Source: Antribacter gilvus (GTDB lineage: Bacteria > Actinomycetota > Actinomycetes > Actinomycetales > Cellulomonadaceae). Taken from it: 64,000 nucleotides of DNA. This document shows positions 37,815 to 46,274 of this stretch, piece by piece. The stretch lies in the NCBI RefSeq assembly GCF_003946865.1, contig NZ_QXTH01000005.1, forward strand, positions 62,001 to 126,000. The letters are read 5' to 3'. Position 1 is the first letter of the stretch. Every line of letters begins with the position of its first letter. The notes under the pieces are model-generated. The model had not been told where the DNA came from, ran no database searches, and saw nothing but the letters and a program-made list of their open reading frames with translations. Made by a program: the position numbers and the translations under genes.

Positions 37815-39088
37815 CCCGCGCCTTCGGGGACCTCCTCGAGACGGCCCTCGCCGAGCTGCGCGCGGGTCGCCCGGTCCTCGTCGCCGACGACGCCGGCCGC
37901 GAGAACGAGGTGGACGTGGTCCTCGCCGCGAGCGCCGCGACGGCGGAGTGGGTGGCGTGGACGGTTCGGCACTCGTCGGGGTATCTGTGTGCGCCGTTGC
38001 CGGCGGGGCGGGCGGACGAGCTGGGGTTGCCGTTGATGGTGGCGGACAGCGAGGATCCGCGGCGGACGGCGTATGCGGTGGCGGTGGATGCGGCGTCGGG
38101 GGTGACGACGGGGATCAGTGCGGCGGACCGGGCGCGGACGGTGCGGGTGCTGGCGGACCCGGCGTCGGGTCCGTCGGACCTGATCCGTCCGGGGCACGTG
38201 CTGCCGTTGCGGGCGGTGCCGGGCGGGGTGCTGGAGCGTCCGGGGCACACGGAGGCGGCGGTGGACCTGGCGCGGCTGGCGGGGCTCGGGGAGGTGGGGG
38301 TGATCGCGGAGCTGGTCCGGGACGACGGCGGCATGGTGCGTCTTCCGGAGGCGGAGGCGCTGGCGGCGCGGGAGGGTCTGGTGGTCCTGTCGATCGCGGA
38401 CCTGGTGGCGTGGCGGCGTGAGCACGACCCGGTCCCGGTCGTCCCGCTGACGAGCGCGGTGCCCGACGTCGTCCCGGTCGCCCGGGTGCGGCGGGTCGCG
38501 GAGGCGTCGCTGCCGTCGGAGCACGGGGAGCTGCGCATGGTCGGGTACCGGGACCTGGTGACGGGTGCGGAGCATGTGGCGCTGGTTCCCGCTGCGGGGC
38601 CGGTCGGGGCGTTGGTGCGGGTGCACTCGGAGTGCCTCACGGGGGATGCTCTGGGTTCGCTGCGCTGCGACTGTGGTCCGCAGCTGCGGGCGGCGCTGGC
38701 GCTGGTCGCCCGCGAGGGTGGCGCGGTGGTGTACGTGCGTGGGCACGAGGGCCGGGGGATCGGGCTGGCGCAGAAGGTCGCGGCGTACGCGCTGCAGGAC
38801 GGCGGCCTGGACACGGTGGAGGCCAACGTGGCGCTGGGTCTGCCGGCGGACGCCCGGGAGTACGGTGCGGCGGCGGCGATCCTTGCGGATCTCGGGCTGG
38901 GCCCGGTGACGCTGCTGACGAACAACCCGGAGAAGGTGCGGGGGCTGCGGGAGGCGGGGGCGGACGTCGTCGGCTCGCGGCGGCTGGAGGTGGGGCTCGG
39001 GGTGCACAACCGCGGGTATCTGAAGACCAAGAAGGAACGGATGGGGCACCTGCTGGAGCTGGTGCCCGCGCTGGGAGGCGGACGATGA
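37811..39088 (+). CDS. ribBA: bifunctional DHBP synthase / GTP cyclohydrolase II
   Basis: 425 aa. N-terminal RibB forms 3,4-dihydroxy-2-butanone 4-phosphate; C-terminal RibA opens GTP. RibB retains [31 protein letters not shown] and GHTEAAVDL, but its acidic loop reads [10 protein letters not shown] where DDEDRENEGD is usual. RibA motifs are intact: [19 protein letters not shown] (zinc Cys), [10 protein letters not shown] and [15 protein letters not shown] overlaps the ribE stop and ribH overlaps its stop, so the three genes form one FMN-controlled operon. Confidence 0.94.
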   Translation: MTRAFGDLLETALAELRAGRPVLVADDAGRENEVDVVLAASAATAEWVAWTVRHSSGYLCAPLPAGRADELGLPLMVADSEDPRRTAYAVAVDAASGVTTGISAADRARTVRVLADPASGPSDLIRPGHVLPLRAVPGGVLERPGHTEAAVDLARLAGLGEVGVIAELVRDDGGMVRLPEAEALAAREGLVVLSIADLVAWRREHDPVPVVPLTSAVPDVVPVARVRRVAEASLPSEHGELRMVGYRDLVTGAEHVALVPAAGPVGALVRVHSECLTGDALGSLRCDCGPQLRAALALVAREGGAVVYVRGHEGRGIGLAQKVAAYALQDGGLDTVEANVALGLPADAREYGAAAAILADLGLGPVTLLTNNPEKVRGLREAGADVVGSRRLEVGLGVHNRGYLKTKKERMGHLLELVPALGGGR

Positions 39089-39582
39089 GCGGAGCAGGAG
39101 CACCGGTAGTGACGGTGGACGGGACGGGGCTGCGCGTGACGGTGGTCGCGGCGAGCTGGCACGAGCAGGTGATGGACGGCCTGCTGGCGGGTGCGCGGCG
39201 TGCGCTGGCGGAGTCGGGGGCGTCATGGACGGAGGTGCGGGTGCCGGGGTCGTTCGAGCTGCCGGTCGCTGCGGCTCGGGCGGCGGCCGCGGGCGCGGAC
39301 GCTGTGGTGGCGCTGGGGGTCGTGATCCGTGGGGGCACCCCGCACTTCGACTATGTGTGCTCGGCGGCGACGTCGGGCCTGACGGACGTGAGTGTCCGGA
39401 CGGGCGTCCCGGTGGGGTTCGGTGTGCTGACGTGCGACGACGACCAGCAGGCTCTGGACCGGGCGGGGCTGGAGGGGTCGAAGGAGGACAAGGGCGCGGA
39501 GGCGGCTCTGGCGGCGGTGGCCACGGCGGTCGTCCTGCGGGGCGTGCTGGTTCCCGGGGAGCCGGCGGGGACGTCCTTGTGA
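39085..39582 (+). CDS. ribH: 6,7-dimethyl-8-ribityllumazine synthase
   Basis: Condenses the RibA/D pathway pyrimidine with DHBP to give lumazine; 165 aa, usually an icosahedral or pentameric assembly. Substrate-binding segments [44 protein letters not shown] (catalytic His) and [16 protein letters not shown] are conserved. ATG overlaps the ribBA stop. Last gene of the operon; the hisE gene follows with its own promoter. Confidence 0.96.
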   Translation: MSGAGAPVVTVDGTGLRVTVVAASWHEQVMDGLLAGARRALAESGASWTEVRVPGSFELPVAAARAAAAGADAVVALGVVIRGGTPHFDYVCSAATSGLTDVSVRTGVPVGFGVLTCDDDQQALDRAGLEGSKEDKGAEAALAAVATAVVLRGVLVPGEPAGTSL

Positions 39583-39638
39583 CTGCCCGCACAGCGGACG
39601 CCCGGGGCGCGGTCGCCGGGCCCGACTACGCTGGTTCT

Positions 39639-39902
39639 GTGAAGACCTTCGACTCCCTGTTCGCCGAGCTGTCCGACAAGGCCGCATCCCGTCCCGAGGG
39701 CTCGGGCACCGTGGCACAGCTGGACGCCGGCGTGCATGCGATCGGCAAGAAGGTCGTGGAGGAGGCTGCCGAGGTGTGGATGGCGGCCGAGTACCAGAGC
39801 GACGCGGAGACCGCCGAGGAGATCTCCCAGCTGCTGTACCACCTGCAGGTCCTCATGCTGGCGAAGGGTCTGACCCTGGAGGACGTGTACGCGCATCTGT
39901 GA
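39639..39902 (+). CDS. hisE: phosphoribosyl-ATP diphosphatase
   Basis: Second step of histidine synthesis; 87 aa all-alpha MazG-like pyrophosphatase. [19 protein letters not shown] at the start, [17 protein letters not shown] (metal-binding Glu cluster) and [19 protein letters not shown] follow. GTG 39639 lies 6 nt after the -10 TACGCT (39627-39632), so translation is probably leaderless. Upstream in-frame starts would only add a non-conserved tail overlapping ribH. hisG follows after 53 bp. Confidence 0.94.
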   Translation: MKTFDSLFAELSDKAASRPEGSGTVAQLDAGVHAIGKKVVEEAAEVWMAAEYQSDAETAEEISQLLYHLQVLMLAKGLTLEDVYAHL

Positions 39903-39955
39903 GCGTCGCTGACGCTCACCGGCCCGTTCACGTACCCCTGAGAGGAACCACCTCC

Positions 39956-40804
39956 GTGCTGCGAATCGCTGTTCCCAACAAGGGCTCCCTGTCGGAGCCT
40001 GCTGCCCAGATGCTGCGTGAGGCGGGCTACCGCCAGCGCCGCGACACCCGCGAGCTGGTGCTCGCCGACCCCGACAACGACGCCGAGTTCTTCTTCCTGC
40101 GCCCGCGGGACGTCGCGGTGTACGTCGGGACGGGCACGGTCGACATCGGGATCACCGGCCGTGACCTGATGCTCGACTCGGGCTCCTCCGCGGTGGAGCA
40201 CCTCGGCCTGGGCTTCGCCCGGTCCACGTTCCGCTTCGCGGCGCCTGCCGGCACCGTGACCGAGGTGGAGCAGATCGCGGGGCTGCGCGTGGCGTCGTCG
40301 TACACCACGCTGGTGCGCGACCACCTTGCGAAGCAGGGCGTGGAGCCCGGGGCGATCGTCCACCTGGACGGGGCCGTGGAGTCGTCGGTGCAGCTCGGCG
40401 TCGCCGACGTGATCGCCGACGTGGTCGAGACGGGCACCACGCTCCGCGCGGCCGGTCTGGAGATCTTCGGCGAGCCGATCCTCCGGTCGGAGGCCGTGCT
40501 TATCCGCCGCGCGGACACCGAGGCCCCGGCCGGGCTCGAGATCCTCACGCGCCGGCTCCAGGGTGTCATCACCGCCCGCGAGTACGTCCTCATGGACTAC
40601 GACGTGCCGGTGTCGCTCGTGGACGCGGCGGTGGCCGTCACGCCGGGCCTCGAGTCGCCCACGGTCTCCCCGCTGCACGACCGCGAGTGGGCGGCCGTGC
40701 GGGTCATGGTGCCCCGGGCGCAGACGAACCGGGTGATGGACGCGCTGTACGACGTCGGTGCGCGCGCCATCATCGTCACCTCCATCCACGCGAGCCGGCT
40801 CTAG
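39956..40804 (+). CDS. hisG: ATP phosphoribosyltransferase
   Basis: First and feedback-regulated step of histidine synthesis: ATP plus PRPP. 282 aa, the long form with a C-terminal ACT-like histidine-binding domain ([37 protein letters not shown]). N-terminal [35 protein letters not shown] and the PRPP loop [20 protein letters not shown] are typical. GTG start with AGAGGA upstream. Pairing hisE-hisG apart from other his genes is standard in actinobacteria. Confidence 0.95.
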   Translation: MLRIAVPNKGSLSEPAAQMLREAGYRQRRDTRELVLADPDNDAEFFFLRPRDVAVYVGTGTVDIGITGRDLMLDSGSSAVEHLGLGFARSTFRFAAPAGTVTEVEQIAGLRVASSYTTLVRDHLAKQGVEPGAIVHLDGAVESSVQLGVADVIADVVETGTTLRAAGLEIFGEPILRSEAVLIRRADTEAPAGLEILTRRLQGVITAREYVLMDYDVPVSLVDAAVAVTPGLESPTVSPLHDREWAAVRVMVPRAQTNRVMDALYDVGARAIIVTSIHASRL

Positions 40805-40823
40805 CCGAGGCAGGAGCGAGGGC

Positions 40824-41279
40824 GTGCCGACGGGGGCAGGGGACCGGTACCGCGCGTTCCGCGGGCGGTGGACCACGCCTGTCGCGTACGTCCTCGCCCT
40901 GTCGCTCGTGGTGGGGAGCACGGTCATGGCCATGGCCGCGCGCGGCCTCGGCACGGACCCGGTCAACCGGGCGTCGTTCATCGTGTTCGGGCTCGCCTGC
41001 GCGGTGGTCGCCTGGCGGTTCGGCGCCGTCCGCGCCGTCCCCGACCAGCGCGGCCTCACGGTGATCAACTACGTCCGACGGCGGAGGCTCGCCTGGGCGG
41101 AGATCGTCTCCGTGCGCTTCGGGTCGGGCGACCCGTGGGTGCACCTCGACCTCGCCGACGGGTCCGTGCTCGCCGTCATGGGGATCCAGCGGTCCGACGG
41201 CGAGCACGGCATGGCCGAGGCGCGCCGTCTCGCGGAGCTCGTCTCCGAGCACGGCGAGGCGCCGGAACCGGAACTCTGA
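40824..41279 (+). CDS. PH domain membrane protein
   Basis: 151 aa with two membrane helices near residues 18-38 and 50-68, followed by a cytoplasmic PH-like domain (RGLTVINYVRRRRLAWAEIVSVRFG; WVHLDLADGSVLAVMGIQ) as in bacterial bPH6 proteins. GTG 40824 has GGAG 8 nt upstream, 20 bp after hisG. Such a gene commonly follows hisG in Micrococcales; function unknown. Read through from hisG is possible. A heptamer repeat and a strong palindrome close the unit. Confidence 0.78.
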   Translation: MPTGAGDRYRAFRGRWTTPVAYVLALSLVVGSTVMAMAARGLGTDPVNRASFIVFGLACAVVAWRFGAVRAVPDQRGLTVINYVRRRRLAWAEIVSVRFGSGDPWVHLDLADGSVLAVMGIQRSDGEHGMAEARRLAELVSEHGEAPEPEL

Positions 41280-41287
41280 ACGGCTGG

Positions 41288-41336
41288 CGCCGAACGCCGA
41301 ACGCCGAACGCCGAACGCCGAACGCCGAACGCCGGA
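41288..41336. repeat. 7-bp tandem repeat (CGCCGAA) x7
   Basis: Six perfect copies of CGCCGAA and a diverged seventh immediately after the PH-domain gene stop. Not a multiple of 3 and outside coding sequence; a likely slippage-prone microsatellite. Confidence 0.9.
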
Positions 41337-41344
41337 CATGCGAA

Positions 41345-41377
41345 TGTGGCCGATCCTGAGTCTCAGGATCGGCCACA
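41345..41377. terminator. 16-bp perfect palindrome between convergent genes
   Basis: Arms 41345-41360 and 41362-41377 pair perfectly about a single base. A second smaller hairpin (CCCGGGGT / ACCCCGGG, 41391-41409) follows. Together they separate the PH-domain gene from the convergent RNA helicase gene. Confidence 0.7.
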
Positions 41378-41428
41378 CTCACATGCTCAGCCCGGGGTCA
41401 GACCCCGGGATCACGCCCCGGGGGACGC

Positions 41429-43369
41429 TCAGTACGAGCGGGTGCGCGCCGGGCGACGCTCCGACGAGGAGGAACGTGCCTCGTAGTGCGACGGGCCGCG
41501 CGGGCTGCGCGGGCGGTCGTTGTCGCGCGACTCGCGGGCGAAGCCGCCGGCGCCGGCGCGGGCCGGGGCGCCGCGGTCGACGGTGATACGCAGGGGCTTG
41601 CCGGCGACACGGGCGCGCGACAGGCGGTCGAGCGTGGCCTCGTCGAGGTTCGCGGAGATGTCCACGATCGAGAAGGTGCCGAAGATGTCGATCTTGCCGA
41701 CGTCGGCGCCGGTCAGGCCACCCTCGTTCGTGAGGGCACCCACGATGCCGCCGGGCTGCACGCCGTGCGTGTGGCCCACGGCGATGCGGTAGCGCGTGCC
41801 GTTGGCACGGTCGCCACGCTCGGCCCGGTGCGGGCGGTCGCCGGTGCGGTCGTGCCGCTCGGCGCCACGCGTCTCGCGACGTGCGGCGTTCGCGCGGCTC
41901 TCGGAACGCTCACGCTCGAACTCCTCCTGCTCCTCGCGGGCACGGGGGCCGTCGTCGCCGACCGAGAGGGCAGCGAGCGCCGCGGCGACCTGGATGACGT
42001 CGTCGGGCCCGGCGGTGTTCTCCGCGAGGTAGGTGCGGATCAGGTCGGCGTACAGGTCGAGGCGACCTGCCTCGATCCGGCCGGCGATCGAGCCGAGCAG
42101 GCGTGCGACCTTGTGGGCGGAGACGTCGCGGGGCGAGGGGATCTCGACCTCCTCGAGCGTCGCGCGGATGGTGCGCTCGATGCTCTTCAGCTTGCCGCGC
42201 TCGTGGGGCGTGACGAACGTCAGCGCCTCGCCGGTGCGGCCGGCACGGCCGGTGCGGCCGATGCGGTGCACGTAGGCCTCGGGCTCGCCCGGCACGTCGA
42301 AGTTCACGACGAGGCCGATGCGGTCGACGTCCAGGCCGCGGGCCGCGACGTCGGTGGCGACGAGCACGTCGAGGGTGCCGGCGCGCAGGCGCTCGACGAT
42401 CTTCTCGCGCTCCTTCTGGGCCACGTCGCCGGAGATCGTGGCGGCGGAGATGCCCTTCTCGGCCAGGGCCGAGCCGACGTCCTCGGCGGAGCCGCGGGTA
42501 CGCGTGAACACGATCGCGGCGTCGGCGTCGGAGGTGGCCAGGACGCGCGTCAGCGCACCGATCTTGTGACGGAACGGCACGATCGCGTACGTCTGGCGCA
42601 CCGACGTGACGGTCGAGGACTGACGGTCGACGGCGATCCCGACGGGGTCGACCAGGTGCTGGTCGGCGACCCGGCGGATGGCCGGCGGCATCGTCGCGGA
42701 GAACAGGGCGACCTGACGCTTGCGGGGCGCCTGGCCGAAGATCTCCTCGACGTCCTCCGCGAAGCCCATGCGGAGCATCTCGTCGGCCTCGTCGAGGACG
42801 AGGAAGCGGATGTCGTCCAGGATCAGCGCGCCGCGCTCCAGGTGGTCCTTGACGCGGCCGGGGGTGCCGACGACGACCTGGACGCCCTCACGGAGCGCAC
42901 GCTGCTGCGGGATGTAGGGGGAGCCGCCGTAGACGGACAGGACGCGGACGCCCGGGAGGTGCGTCGCGAACGACTCGATCGCCTCGGCGACCTGGATCGC
43001 GAGCTCGCGCGTCGGGGTCAGGACGAGGGCCTGCACCTGGCGCAGCGACGGGTCCACAGCCGCGAGGAGCGGCAGGCCGAACGCAGCGGTCTTGCCGGTG
43101 CCGGTCTGGGCCACGCCCGTGATGTCGCGCCCGGCGAGCAGGGCGGGGACCGCCTGCTCCTGGATCGCGGAGGGGATGGTGAAGCCGAGGTCGGTCACGG
43201 CCGCGAGGAGCGCGTCCGGGAGGCCGAGGTCGGCGAACGTCACGGCGTCCGGCGCCACCGGGGCGGTGACCGCCACCGGGGTCGTGACCGCCTCGGGGGC
43301 GGTCGTCTCGAGGTCGGTCGTCTCGAAGGAGGCGGAGGCAGACGTCTGGACAGGGGTGTTGCTGGGCAT
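41429..43369 (-). CDS. deaD: DEAD-box ATP-dependent RNA helicase
   Basis: 646 aa, CsdA/DeaD type, remodels structured RNA and assists ribosome assembly and cold adaptation. All motifs are present: Q motif FADLGLPDALLAAVTDLGF, Walker A AQTGTGKT, DEAD in VLDEADEMLRMGF, SAT, and HRIGRTGRAGR. An acidic/Arg linker leads to a DbpA-type RNA-binding domain (RYRIAVGHTHGVQPGGIVGALTNEGG, read in parts) and a C-terminal RG/Ser/Arg-rich tail. ATG 43369 lacks a Shine-Dalgarno and the upstream region to 43560 is a long leader. Confidence 0.92.
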   Translation of the reverse strand: MPSNTPVQTSASASFETTDLETTAPEAVTTPVAVTAPVAPDAVTFADLGLPDALLAAVTDLGFTIPSAIQEQAVPALLAGRDITGVAQTGTGKTAAFGLPLLAAVDPSLRQVQALVLTPTRELAIQVAEAIESFATHLPGVRVLSVYGGSPYIPQQRALREGVQVVVGTPGRVKDHLERGALILDDIRFLVLDEADEMLRMGFAEDVEEIFGQAPRKRQVALFSATMPPAIRRVADQHLVDPVGIAVDRQSSTVTSVRQTYAIVPFRHKIGALTRVLATSDADAAIVFTRTRGSAEDVGSALAEKGISAATISGDVAQKEREKIVERLRAGTLDVLVATDVAARGLDVDRIGLVVNFDVPGEPEAYVHRIGRTGRAGRTGEALTFVTPHERGKLKSIERTIRATLEEVEIPSPRDVSAHKVARLLGSIAGRIEAGRLDLYADLIRTYLAENTAGPDDVIQVAAALAALSVGDDGPRAREEQEEFERERSESRANAARRETRGAERHDRTGDRPHRAERGDRANGTRYRIAVGHTHGVQPGGIVGALTNEGGLTGADVGKIDIFGTFSIVDISANLDEATLDRLSRARVAGKPLRITVDRGAPARAGAGGFARESRDNDRPRSPRGPSHYEARSSSSERRPARTRSY

Positions 43370-43560
43370 GAAGAGGTGCACCGTTTCGTCGGAGGCGTTT
43401 TGGGAGTCCAGGTGGCACCGCCCAGTGATCTCCAGGCTGGCCCTACCGGTCGTACGCTCCCGAACACACCTGCCCCGCAGGCTTGATGCTGCGGGCTTTT
43501 CACGCACGAACACGCGGGAAAGTCGACGAACTCCACAAGGGGTTGCCGCCCATCCTACGG
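43370..43560 (-). promoter_or_regulatory. probable long 5' leader of deaD
   Basis: No gene is visible here. The leader contains a hairpin (CCCGCAG / CTGCGGG, 43474-43495). On the plus strand this hairpin is followed by CTTTT and looks like an intrinsic terminator facing the opposite way, so an antisense or attenuated short transcript is possible. Long structured leaders are common for cold-shock helicases. The remaining gap to 43747 holds the divergent promoter (TAGTAT, 43707-43712) of the next gene. Confidence 0.4.
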
Positions 43561-43747
43561 CCACGAGCGCCTGGGGGACAGGCCGGGGTCGCGTGACGTG
43601 GAGCACTGCGGCCTGGGCCGTGACCTGGTACGCCAGTGGTGTGAGGGTGTCGTGTGAGCGTGTCGTTGACGGCGGCGCGCCGTGCGGATACGCAACAGGT
43701 CCGCCGTAGTATGGCGCGCACGGAAGAGCGACGGTGAGGCGGTGTTC

Positions 43748-44323
43748 GTGTCCACAGGACAGGAGGTCAGCTCCCGGGTCCTGACGGTGCCCAACGTGAT
43801 CAGCCTGCTGCGTCTGGCGCTGGTGCCGGTGTTCGCGGTGCTGATCGTCGCCGGGCAGGACGTGTGGGCGTTGGTCGTGCTGGCGGTGTCGGGTGCGTCC
43901 GACTGGCTGGACGGCGTGCTGGCGCGGCGCCTGCACCAGGTCAGCAAGCTGGGGCAGATGCTCGACCCCGCGGCGGACCGCCTCTTCATCTTCGTGACCT
44001 TGCTGGGCCTGGCGTGGCGCGACGTGGTGCCCCTGTGGCTCGTGGTCGTGGTCGTGGTGCGCGACGTGATGCTGGCGTGCACGGTGCCGGTCCTGGCCCG
44101 CCACGGTTACGGGACGCTGAACGTGAGCCTGGTGGGCAAGGCGGCCACGTTCGCGCTGCTGTACGCGTTCCCGCTGCTGCTCCTGGCCGAGGTGCCGGGC
44201 GTCGTCGGCCAGGTGGCGCACGTGGTGGGCTGGGCGTTCACGTGGTGGGGCGTGGGCCTGTACTGGCTCGCGGGCCTGCAGTACGTGTCGCAGACGCGCC
44301 GGATCGCGGCTACGGCGGGGTGA
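43748..44323 (+). CDS. CDP-alcohol phosphatidyltransferase family protein
   Basis: 191-aa membrane enzyme of phospholipid head-group synthesis. The signature D-G-x2-A-R-x8-G-x3-D-x3-D is intact in DGVLARRLHQVSKLGQMLD then PAAD around residues 56-78, and 5-6 hydrophobic helices surround it. Likely a cardiolipin or phosphatidylglycerophosphate synthase-like enzyme. GTG 43748 has GAGG 8 nt upstream; GTG 43742 is the alternative. A TAGTAT -10 lies at 43707. First gene of the conserved DUF881-sbp-FHA locus. Confidence 0.88.
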   Translation: MSTGQEVSSRVLTVPNVISLLRLALVPVFAVLIVAGQDVWALVVLAVSGASDWLDGVLARRLHQVSKLGQMLDPAADRLFIFVTLLGLAWRDVVPLWLVVVVVVRDVMLACTVPVLARHGYGTLNVSLVGKAATFALLYAFPLLLLAEVPGVVGQVAHVVGWAFTWWGVGLYWLAGLQYVSQTRRIAATAG

Positions 44324-44327
44324 GGCG

Positions 44328-45293
44328 GTGACGACGCAGTGGCGCGTGCGGCCCGACGCCTCGATGACCCTCCTGACCGAAGTGATGGAGCGACCGCTGG
44401 ACCCGGGCTATGCCGAGGCTGCGGCACGTCGTGCCGCGGCAGGTGTGGCAGGCGCCGGGCGGGTCCGCCGCAAGCAGTCCCTGGTGGTCCTGTTCCTGCT
44501 CGCGGCGGCGCTGGGTCTGGTGACGGCCACCGCGACGCGGGAGTTGCGAGCGCCGCGGACGGAGATCGAGGCGGCGCGGGAGCTGCTGGCGGAGCAGATC
44601 ACGGCGCGCACGGCTGAGGCGGAGGCGCTGACCTTGCGGTCGGTGACGCTGGGTGCGGAGGTGGACGGGCTGCAGCAGGCGGTGGGCGTGCCGCCGCTGG
44701 TCAGCGAGCGGGCGCGTCTGGACCGGATGGTGAACGGCTCGGCGCCGGTCACGGGTCCTGGCCTGGTGGTGTCGTTGACCGACGGCGGGGGCGGGCTCGT
44801 GGACCCGGCGGAGGCGGACCCGGACGCGCGGGTGCGTGACGTGGACGTCCAGGAGGTCGTGAACGCGTTGTGGGGGGCGGGCGCGGAGGCGGTGGCCGTG
44901 AACGGGCAGCGGCTGACGGCGCTGTCGGCGATCCGGAACGCGGGCGAGGCCATCCTGGTGGACCTGCAGCCGTTGAACGGTCCCACGTACGTGATCGAGG
45001 CGGTCGGCAACCCGGAGGAGCTGCAGGTGGAGTTCGCCCGGTCGAGCGCGACGCCGTACCTGCAGATGCTGGGCTCCCGGTACGGCATCAAGCAGAGCGT
45101 CATCACGCAGAGCGCGCTGAGGCTGCCGGGCGCCGGTGCGCGGCCGTTGCGGGCGGCGTCGGCGGTGGGCAGCTCGATCCCGAGCCCGGACGCCCCGGCG
45201 CCGGCCAGTACCGCACCATCGACCATGACGACCACGAGCGAGCCGTCGGCGACGCCGTCGCCCACCGGAGCAGGCCAGGAGGAGCAGGGATGA
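44328..45293 (+). CDS. DUF881 membrane-anchored protein (first copy)
   Basis: 321 aa. A cytoplasmic N-terminus of about 48 residues, one transmembrane helix (QSLVVLFLLAAALGLVTATA), a coiled-coil-like stretch (residues about 75-120) and the DUF881 domain (GPGLVVSLTDGGGG; VQEVVNALWGAGAEAVAVNGQRLTALSAIRNAG read in parts), then a Ser/Thr/Pro-rich tail. Function unknown, outside face of the membrane. GTG 44328 lies 4 bp after the preceding stop, and ATGA overlap couples it to sbp. Confidence 0.88.
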   Translation: MTTQWRVRPDASMTLLTEVMERPLDPGYAEAAARRAAAGVAGAGRVRRKQSLVVLFLLAAALGLVTATATRELRAPRTEIEAARELLAEQITARTAEAEALTLRSVTLGAEVDGLQQAVGVPPLVSERARLDRMVNGSAPVTGPGLVVSLTDGGGGLVDPAEADPDARVRDVDVQEVVNALWGAGAEAVAVNGQRLTALSAIRNAGEAILVDLQPLNGPTYVIEAVGNPEELQVEFARSSATPYLQMLGSRYGIKQSVITQSALRLPGAGARPLRAASAVGSSIPSPDAPAPASTAPSTMTTTSEPSATPSPTGAGQEEQG

Positions 45294-45622
45294 TCGCAGT
45301 CGTAGGCCTCGCCATCGGGGTGATCGCCGGGCTGGTGCTCCAGCCCACGGTGCCGGTGGTGCTGCAGCCGTACCTGCCGATCGCGGTGGTCGCCGCGCTC
45401 GACGCGTTGTTCGGCGGCCTGCGTGCCCGGTTCGACGGCGTGTTCGACGACAAGGTGTTCCTGGTGTCGTTCCTGTCGAACATCCTGGTGGCCGCGTTCA
45501 TCGTGTTCCTCGGTGACCAGCTCGGCGTGGGGAGCCAGCTCTCGACGGCTGTCGTGGTGGTCCTGGGCATCCGGATCTTCTCCAACGCGGCGTCGATCCG
45601 CCGGCACATCTTCAAGGCGTGA
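45290..45622 (+). CDS. sbp: small basic protein Sbp (DUF1290)
   Basis: 110-aa membrane protein with three hydrophobic helices: IAVVGLAIGVIAGLVLQP, YLPIAVVAALDALFGGLRA and VFLVSFLSNILVAAFIVFLG, ending in VLGIRIFSNAASIRRHIFKA. This is the DUF1290 family that accompanies DUF881 genes in Gram-positive bacteria; role unknown. It overlaps the DUF881 stop (ATGA). In related genomes the second DUF881 gene follows directly; here a 4.6-kb segment intervenes. Confidence 0.9.
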   Translation: MIAVVGLAIGVIAGLVLQPTVPVVLQPYLPIAVVAALDALFGGLRARFDGVFDDKVFLVSFLSNILVAAFIVFLGDQLGVGSQLSTAVVVVLGIRIFSNAASIRRHIFKA

Positions 45623-45674
45623 GGGCCCTGCGGGCCGGACGACGGCGTACGCCGGACCTGCGAGTGTGTTGAAG

Positions 45675-46238
45675 ATGGATGACAGGGCAGTTGATTCGCT
45701 GAGCCCGAGGGATTCCGGCACGCTCTGCTGCATCACAGCAATCCGTTGGAGCGGGGCGTTGGGTGCGATCTCACGGAGCTTCGGGTTCGGGGACGACTAC
45801 GACTCTGTCGATCGTGGTGTCCGAGCCGCCCTTTCAAGACATCAAGGTGGCGAGCTCCAGATCGATCGGGTCTCAGAGGGATTCGCATCGAGCTGGTATC
45901 TCGCCACGGTTCTCTTCACGAAGGGTGAGCTCGCGGCAATCTGTGTCAAAGGGCTTCACGTCTCGACCTTTGCAATAGTCACCGCGACAGAAGATTGCAC
46001 CGGCCAGGTCCTGAGGACAGTGCTGGAGACGGCGATGGAAGCTGCACGTCTTTGGCACTGGCCGGTTGGACCGGTGCCATTCTCCGACCTTGCCGCATTT
46101 GAGTCGAAGTGCCAGGAGGAAGACATCGCGCAGATCATGTCCGGGGACATCGCTTCGTTGATTGCGCGAGCCGACGCGGAGTCTCGGATCCTCAGGTCCG
46201 TTGTCGAGGCGCGGCAGTCCCCGCCCGGGCGGCCGTGA
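45675..46238 (+). CDS. unknown protein at left end of inserted segment
   Basis: 187 aa, no signal peptide or membrane helix. I recognise no family. Predicted mixed alpha/beta: a beta-strand near residues 16-24 (LCCITAIRWSG), a polar middle (DDYDSVDRGVRAALSRH), hydrophobic strands (SSWYLATVLFT; LAAICVKGLHVSTFAIVTA) and a helical C-terminus. GC content is clearly lower than that of the flanking genes, with codons such as TTT, TTG and ATA-type third positions, which suggests transfer. ATG 45675 is preceded by a TTG at 45669 and only a weak ribosome site. Confidence 0.6.
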   Translation: MDDRAVDSLSPRDSGTLCCITAIRWSGALGAISRSFGFGDDYDSVDRGVRAALSRHQGGELQIDRVSEGFASSWYLATVLFTKGELAAICVKGLHVSTFAIVTATEDCTGQVLRTVLETAMEAARLWHWPVGPVPFSDLAAFESKCQEEDIAQIMSGDIASLIARADAESRILRSVVEARQSPPGRP

Positions 46239-46274
46239 CTCGTCCCCGCCCGCCTGCTCCCCAAGCGGCCATCG

